27,113 nt of DNA, taken from Prolixibacteraceae bacterium. GTDB taxonomy: Bacteria > Bacteroidota > Bacteroidia > Bacteroidales > Prolixibacteraceae. Position numbers and translations under genes: made by a program. Below are positions 24,085 through 27,113 of this stretch, piece after piece. The number at the start of each line of letters is the position of its first letter. The stretch's first letter is position 1. The notes beneath the pieces were generated by a model. It did no database searches. It worked only from the letters and a program-made list of their open reading frames with translations, and was not told where the DNA came from. The stretch lies in the NCBI GenBank assembly GCA_003457135.1, contig DMSQ01000090.1, positions 1 through 27,113 on the forward strand. The letters are read 5' to 3'.

Positions 24085-24134
24085 CTACGATTTTAATAAA
24101 TGGCCCGAAACATGATTATTAGTGATATAACGAA

Positions 24135-24383
24135 CTAAATACCGGTTATCGTTAACGTAGTTTCTTTATCGAACCATTTTTTTATACGGATATGCATTTG
24201 ACTTTTGAATTGTTCGGGGGTTAAACTTTGTTCCCAATCGTGCTCGAATTGATCATCGCTTTCAATATTTAACTTTTGCAGAAAAGGTTCAATTTCTTTG
24301 CCGTATTTTTTAAGGTCAATACGTATATACCGCTTAACACCCTGATTGTCCTTTTCAAATCGAATTCCTGCTAAGTGTGCCAT
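24135..24383 (-). CDS. Small orphan protein, possibly antitoxin-like
   Basis: An 82-residue protein: MAHLAGIRFEKDNQG, then KRYIRIDLKKYGKEIEPFLQK and an acidic helix, DDQFEHDWEQSLTPEQF. I recall short Bacteroidetes proteins with the (F/Y)EKDxxGxxRYxRIDxKKxG pattern that often accompany small toxins, but this is memory and not a family assignment. No toxin gene lies next to it, and the intact copy is wedged between copies G and F, whose duplicated 3' ends flank it. The function is unknown. Confidence 0.6.
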   Translation of the reverse strand: MAHLAGIRFEKDNQGVKRYIRIDLKKYGKEIEPFLQKLNIESDDQFEHDWEQSLTPEQFKSQMHIRIKKWFDKETTLTITGI

Positions 24384-24494
24384 AAAATGATATTTTTTAC
24401 AAATTTAATAAAAACGAACTGCGATGAAGATTTAATTTTACAGTAAATTAAAAGAAGGAAAAAATGTCACATTTTTAATAAAACCCGACTTCTG

Positions 24495-24536
24495 TCTTCC
24501 GTCTCCCGTCTTCCGTCCTCCGTCTTCCGTCTCCCG
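24495..24536. repeat. Six-unit heptad tract (TCTTCCG/TCTCCCG/TCCTCCG)
   Basis: Six 7-bp units: TCTTCCG, TCTCCCG, TCTTCCG, TCCTCCG, TCTTCCG, TCTCCCG. It is located just after the stop of copy G. It has the same period as the TTGAATG and TGTTCAG tracts but an unrelated sequence. Confidence 0.88.
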
Positions 24537-25238
24537 ACACTTCTACAACCCTTCCTTCACCGAATCGAAATGAATTTGATACCATTTTACTGCTTTGGTT
24601 TCGATGGGGCAGAAGCGACCCGGTAAACCCAGAAACCTTTGCCCGATTGCCAGCCATGCATTGGCCTCGTGCGGATAACCGGTTTGGTTGGCCAGTGAAG
24701 AAACATCTACGCGTTTCGAAATCCGGTATAAATCGTTTACTACCAGGAAGTCGGCTAGTTTATAGGCATGCCCCTTATCGGCCAGTTGGCTGTGAATAAA
24801 GGTATGGATAAGTTTGTGTTCGTCGGATGGTACATACATTCCGGGTTTCCCCTGAACCTCCTTTTTTTGCCTGAATATCAGTTCCTAATTTAAACTTGCA
24901 TCATATTTTTGATCAACAGGCAACCGGTGTATTTCAATGTAGGTTGGTTCGCCTTCTTTGGTCAGGGCAGGGTAGTGTTTAAAACGAAATACATCGAAAT
25001 AATGGTTATCCTGTCTTTGGTAACCTGTTGCTTCCAGCTTTTCAGCCGCCTTTAAAAAATCTTCCTCCTTCACCAGAAAATCAATATCGCCAATCATCCG
25101 TTCGCCCACATCGCTGTATAATCCATCCAACAGGTTCGCTGTTCCCTTCAGGAAAACGGGTTGTATGTTTTCTTTATTGAGTTCTGCCGTAATGTCGTCA
25201 ATCTGTTGAAGGATTTGCTGGTTGCGTTCGCGGTTGAG

Positions 25239-25341
25239 TTCGACACTTCGATTACCTCAGCGCAACGCTGCTTCGCGCGTTCGACTGAGCTCACGCCGAA
25301 GTCTCACGCCGAAGGCTCAGGCACCGACGGGTTGAGGGTTG
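25239..25341. repeat. TTCGAC...GGCACC element inside copy G
   Basis: The segment contains repeated words (GCTTCGCGCGTTCGACTGAG, CTCACGCCGAAG twice, GGCTCAGGCACC) with inverted-repeat potential. It replaces the codons that in copy H and others encode the KEIYDLNRER-side helix. A shorter relative is at 12686-12712. Confidence 0.7.
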
Positions 25342-25429
25342 CGGGCAAATAAGCCAGAATATCGTGTGCTTTCAGTTTCAGATAGATGGCCGGGATAATG
25401 AGATGGTCGCTGCAAAGCTGAATGAAATT

Positions 25430-25457
25430 TTGAATGTTGAATTTTGAATTTTGAATG
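25430..25457 (-). repeat. Intragenic heptad array, 4 units, in copy G
   Basis: Units are TTGAATG, TTGAATT, TTGAATT, TTGAATG, at the homologous position to the other copies. Confidence 0.9.
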
Positions 25458-25501
25458 TTGCTGGCATCCGCGAACAGTTAAATTATTTGTTCCCTGAATT
25501 C

Positions 25502-25515
25502 CCCGCCATGGCGGG
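25502..25515. repeat. 14-bp perfect palindrome inserted in copy G
   Basis: CCCGCCATGGCGGG lies between GAATT and GGATG, which are nearly adjacent in copies B and E; the net gain is about 18 bp. It looks like a minimal, loop-less member of the CCTGCCCGCC palindrome family. Confidence 0.7.
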
Positions 25516-25558
25516 CAAGCGGATGTTCATCCAGAGCGAGGCAATGGCCGGTAAAATA

Positions 25559-25596
25559 CCTGCCCGCCTTTGGATGGCCTGCGCGCAGCAGGCGGG
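25559..25596. repeat. 38-bp GC-rich palindromic element inside copy G
   Basis: It begins CCTGCCCGCC and ends GCAGCAGGCGGG, with the same arms and the same insertion point (after codon 7) as the 39-bp element in copy C, but a different loop. Its length is not a multiple of three and shifts the frame. Confidence 0.85.
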
Positions 25597-25627
25597 AAAG
25601 AGTTCATTGTAGGTCATGGGGAAAAAG

Positions 25628-25648
25628 TGTTCAGTGTTCAGTGTTCAG
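25628..25648. repeat. TGTTCAG x3 heptad tract upstream of copy G
   Basis: Three perfect units followed by TTGCGGG, 10 bp upstream of the copy G start, as in copies D and E. Confidence 0.88.
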
Positions 25649-25699
25649 TTGCGGGTTTCAGTCTCCCTGCTCCTTGCTCTGTGCCCAAAACCTCTGTGG

Positions 25700-26092
25700 T
25701 TACTCTGTGGTTAATTGTTCCATTAAATGGGTGAAGATGGTGTCACAAAACAGAATAAAGGCTTCAATTTCAGATCTTGTTGGTTTTCCATGAGGCAGAA
25801 GTCCCAAATCTCCTGGGTAACGGGTATCAATATATACTTCATTGATGATTCCAAGTAGTATTGTTTCCGGTTCTTTAAGCTGAATATTTGCGTTCAGTTG
25901 AAGCCTTAAAAGATCATGTGATTTAATGGATGGTTTACCCTGTTCTTCAATTACTGCTTTGAAACATTTTTCGAGGCATTGCTGACAATGAAAGGCTGCC
26001 ACATTGGTAAGCCGGTCTTCACCAGCAAGCTTTTTTGCAGCAAGAAGGTCATCTTCGGCGGCAGTTAACCAATCTTTAGTTGTTTGCTTCAT
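25700..26092 (-). CDS. HEPN-domain protein of the second MNT-HEPN module
   Basis: A 130-residue helical HEPN protein: WLTAAEDDLLAAKKLA, then VAAFHCQQCLEKCFKAVIEE with the conserved Q-Q-x-x-E-K core, KSHDLLRL and the late TRYPGDLG block. I chose the ATG at 26092 because it matches the length of the paralogue at 12793-13185 and overlaps the MNT stop by 17 bp; the frame is open 14 codons further upstream. Like the first module, it is PF05168-like and lacks an obvious HepT R-x4-6-H site, so its activity is uncertain. Confidence 0.87.
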   Translation of the reverse strand: MKQTTKDWLTAAEDDLLAAKKLAGEDRLTNVAAFHCQQCLEKCFKAVIEEQGKPSIKSHDLLRLQLNANIQLKEPETILLGIINEVYIDTRYPGDLGLLPHGKPTRSEIEAFILFCDTIFTHLMEQLTTE

Positions 26093-26417
26093 ATATAACC
26101 GATCCTGAGCTAAGAATCTCTTTTTTAAAACCACTGTTTAATTCAATGAACCTCTCGTACATCGGTTTCGAATGTACAATCAGGTCGATATCTGCAAATT
26201 TCCGTAAAGAATTCAGTGCATTGGCAATCTTAAGTTTGACCTCCATCTTTTGAGCAAATGATTCGAAAATAAAATTATCATTTGTAACAACTAACAAATC
26301 AATGTCGCTATCAGCTGATTGCGTTCCTTTAGCATAAGAACCAAATAATATTACCTTGTTTACATTTAAATGCTGCAAAGAAATATTTATCTGAGAAATA
26401 ATTTCATTTTTTGTCAT
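26076..26417 (-). CDS. Minimal nucleotidyltransferase (MNT), second module
   Basis: A 113-residue MNT protein: VILFGSYAKG then SDSDIDLLVV is the G-S-x10-D-x-D site, and ADIDLIVHSK gives the third acidic residue. It pairs with the overlapping HEPN gene as a presumed toxin-antitoxin module. It is similar in layout but not close in sequence to the pair at 12793-13501, so the two modules were probably acquired separately rather than duplicated here. Confidence 0.88.
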   Translation of the reverse strand: MTKNEIISQINISLQHLNVNKVILFGSYAKGTQSADSDIDLLVVTNDNFIFESFAQKMEVKLKIANALNSLRKFADIDLIVHSKPMYERFIELNSGFKKEILSSGSVIYEANN

Positions 26418-26484
26418 AAGGCAAATATACTAAAAAGGTGAAGGAAATAAATGAATCAGCAATTGTCAATAGAAAATTGTCATC

Positions 26485-26694
26485 CTATGCAAACAGTAGC
26501 CGTCCTTTTGGTACAGGAATAATCCGACTGGTTTGGATAGCAGTTTCAATCCACTCATTGATAACTACATTGACATTATTAATGGCTTCAATTTGATTTT
26601 CTCCGTCCGACATACAGCCAGGTAATTCGGGCACTTCAGCAATAAACCGATTATCTTCCTGGCTCCAGTAAACGATTATTTCATATTTATTCAT
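26485..26694 (-). CDS. hicB: HicB-family antitoxin (short form)
   Basis: A 69-residue HicB-like protein: YWSQEDNRFIAEVPELPGCMSDG is the family core, followed by AINNVNVVINEWIETA and a C-terminal PVPKGRLLFA typical of the short form without a DNA-binding domain. It normally neutralises the HicA mRNA interferase. Its start overlaps the end of the hicA remnant by 8 bp (hicA-hicB order). The gene looks intact although its toxin is disrupted, so it may be an orphan antitoxin. Confidence 0.9.
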   Translation of the reverse strand: MNKYEIIVYWSQEDNRFIAEVPELPGCMSDGENQIEAINNVNVVINEWIETAIQTSRIIPVPKGRLLFA

Positions 26695-26950
26695 TTTTGA
26701 TCCAATTAAGTTTATACTTTAAAATTAGAAGTCTAATTTGTTTTACCTGGTAAGGTTTTGCTTTATTATTACTTAATGGTTGAATATTAATGATCTCTTC
26801 AACATCTTCCTTTTAATAAATGTGATGATCTCCTTTAATTCTGCAACTAAAGTTTTAACTATCCAGCAATCTTGTTAAATCATTAAAATCAATATTCTTA
26901 TCAGAAGTCCCCGATAAAATTTTTCCTATCATCTTATCTCTTTGTGTCAT
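26687..26950 (-). pseudogene. hicA: hicA toxin remnant with two in-frame TAA codons
   Basis: A frame of 87 codons runs from the ATG at 26950 to the TAA at 26687-26689 with two internal TAA codons, at codon 32 (26855-26857) and codon 46 (26813-26815). Its three segments read MTQRDKMIGKILSGTSDKNI, then RIKGDHHIY with the catalytic-type histidine region, then EEIINIQPLSNNKAKPYQVK. These fit HicA closely (compare the usual GSHH and INIQP-KPYQVKQ blocks). Both stops are in the same frame, so the lesions are substitutions rather than indels. The toxin should not be made. Confidence 0.85.
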
Positions 26951-27003
26951 AATCTGATAATTATTATATCAAAAGTATTGAAAAATTAAAGAAAGACAAT
27001 AGT

Positions 27004-27113
27004 AGCGTAGCAATCTGTTGGAGGATTTATTGGTTGCGTTCGCTGTTTAGCTCATAAATGGTTTTCATGGCCTGGATAAAATCTTCGGGTAAATAAGCCA
27101 GAATATCGTGTGC
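27004..27113 (-). pseudogene. NTP_transf_5 copy H, fragment running out of the window
   Basis: The last 110 bp match the helix region of the other copies: AHDILAYLPEDFIQAMKTIYEL, then NSERNQ, a TAA in place of a glutamine codon, and ILQQI, where homology ends near 27004. The hicA remnant starts 53 bp downstream. The 5' part lies beyond position 27113. It is either another 5' fragment, as in B, C and E, or a decayed copy. Confidence 0.8.

Larger units (their letters stand above)
24543..25617 (-). pseudogene. NTP_transf_5 copy G, near full span but heavily disrupted
   Basis: Starting at the ATG at 25617, the gene is broken by several lesions. A 38-bp palindrome sits after codon 7 and shifts the frame. 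A short palindrome lies at 25502-25515. A TAA replaces the codons for the conserved ERVI segment (near 25479). About 100 bp of unrelated sequence (25239-25341) replaces part of the helix region. A TAG interrupts after LN (near 24886). The region with GERMIGDIDFLVKEED (24885-25130) remains open. The C-terminus lacks about 60 codons: KAVKWY is joined directly to QIHFDSVKEGL, apparently by deletion between two AAATGGTAT copies. It cannot encode a working enzyme. Confidence 0.88.

Noticed and set aside
12489..25457. Heptad arrays as a CRISPR array
   Set aside because: The repeats are contiguous 7-bp units with no spacers, and no cas gene is present.

Overview
The window looks like a chromosomal surface-polysaccharide locus from a low-GC Bacteroidetes, most likely class Bacteroidia. 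The protein families, the leaderless-looking starts without strong Shine-Dalgarno sequences, and the dispersed short-repeat families all fit that group. Every gene I can support is on the minus strand, so transcription runs from position 27113 towards position 1. I see no rRNA, tRNA, CRISPR array or transposase gene.

Region 1 (130-11252) is one tightly packed operon of ten genes with 1-4 bp overlaps or gaps of at most 17 bp. In transcription order it encodes a WlbA-like Gfo/Idh sugar dehydrogenase, a UDP-GlcNAc 2-epimerase (WecB type), a Wzx flippase, a left-handed beta-helix acyltransferase with a C-terminal zinc ribbon, a GT4 glycosyltransferase, a Wzy/O-antigen-ligase-like membrane protein, a CapK/PaaK-like adenylate-forming enzyme, a polysaccharide deacetylase, a CelD-type GNAT acyltransferase and a second GT4 glycosyltransferase. 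Together these would make, modify, export and polymerise a repeat unit.

Region 2 (11538-27113) is very different. Eight full, truncated or decayed copies (A-H) of one NTP_transf_5-type nucleotidyltransferase gene lie in the same orientation. They alternate with unrelated cargo: MNT-HEPN, antitoxin-PIN, an L-FucNAc cassette (capE, GxxExxY gene, capF, capG), antitoxin-RelE/ParE, an AbiEii-like pair, an orphan small gene, a second MNT-HEPN pair and a hicA(pseudo)-hicB pair. Several cargo modules begin where a 5' fragment of the nucleotidyltransferase gene ends.

Region 2 is also full of short repeats. A 7-bp tandem array lies inside the coding sequence of five copies at the same offset from the start codon: four units keep the frame, five units break it. 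A 38/39-bp GC-rich palindromic element sits after codon 7 in two copies, in frame in one and out of frame in the other. A CACAGTG hairpin repeat splits capF. A 154-bp inverted-repeat element with 10-bp flanking direct repeats lies near 23.6 kb. capE has an in-frame amber codon and hicA has two in-frame ochre codons, so the L-FucNAc pathway and the HicA toxin are probably dead here. The best candidate for something undescribed is the direct-repeat-bracketed cassette array together with its heptad repeat tracts.
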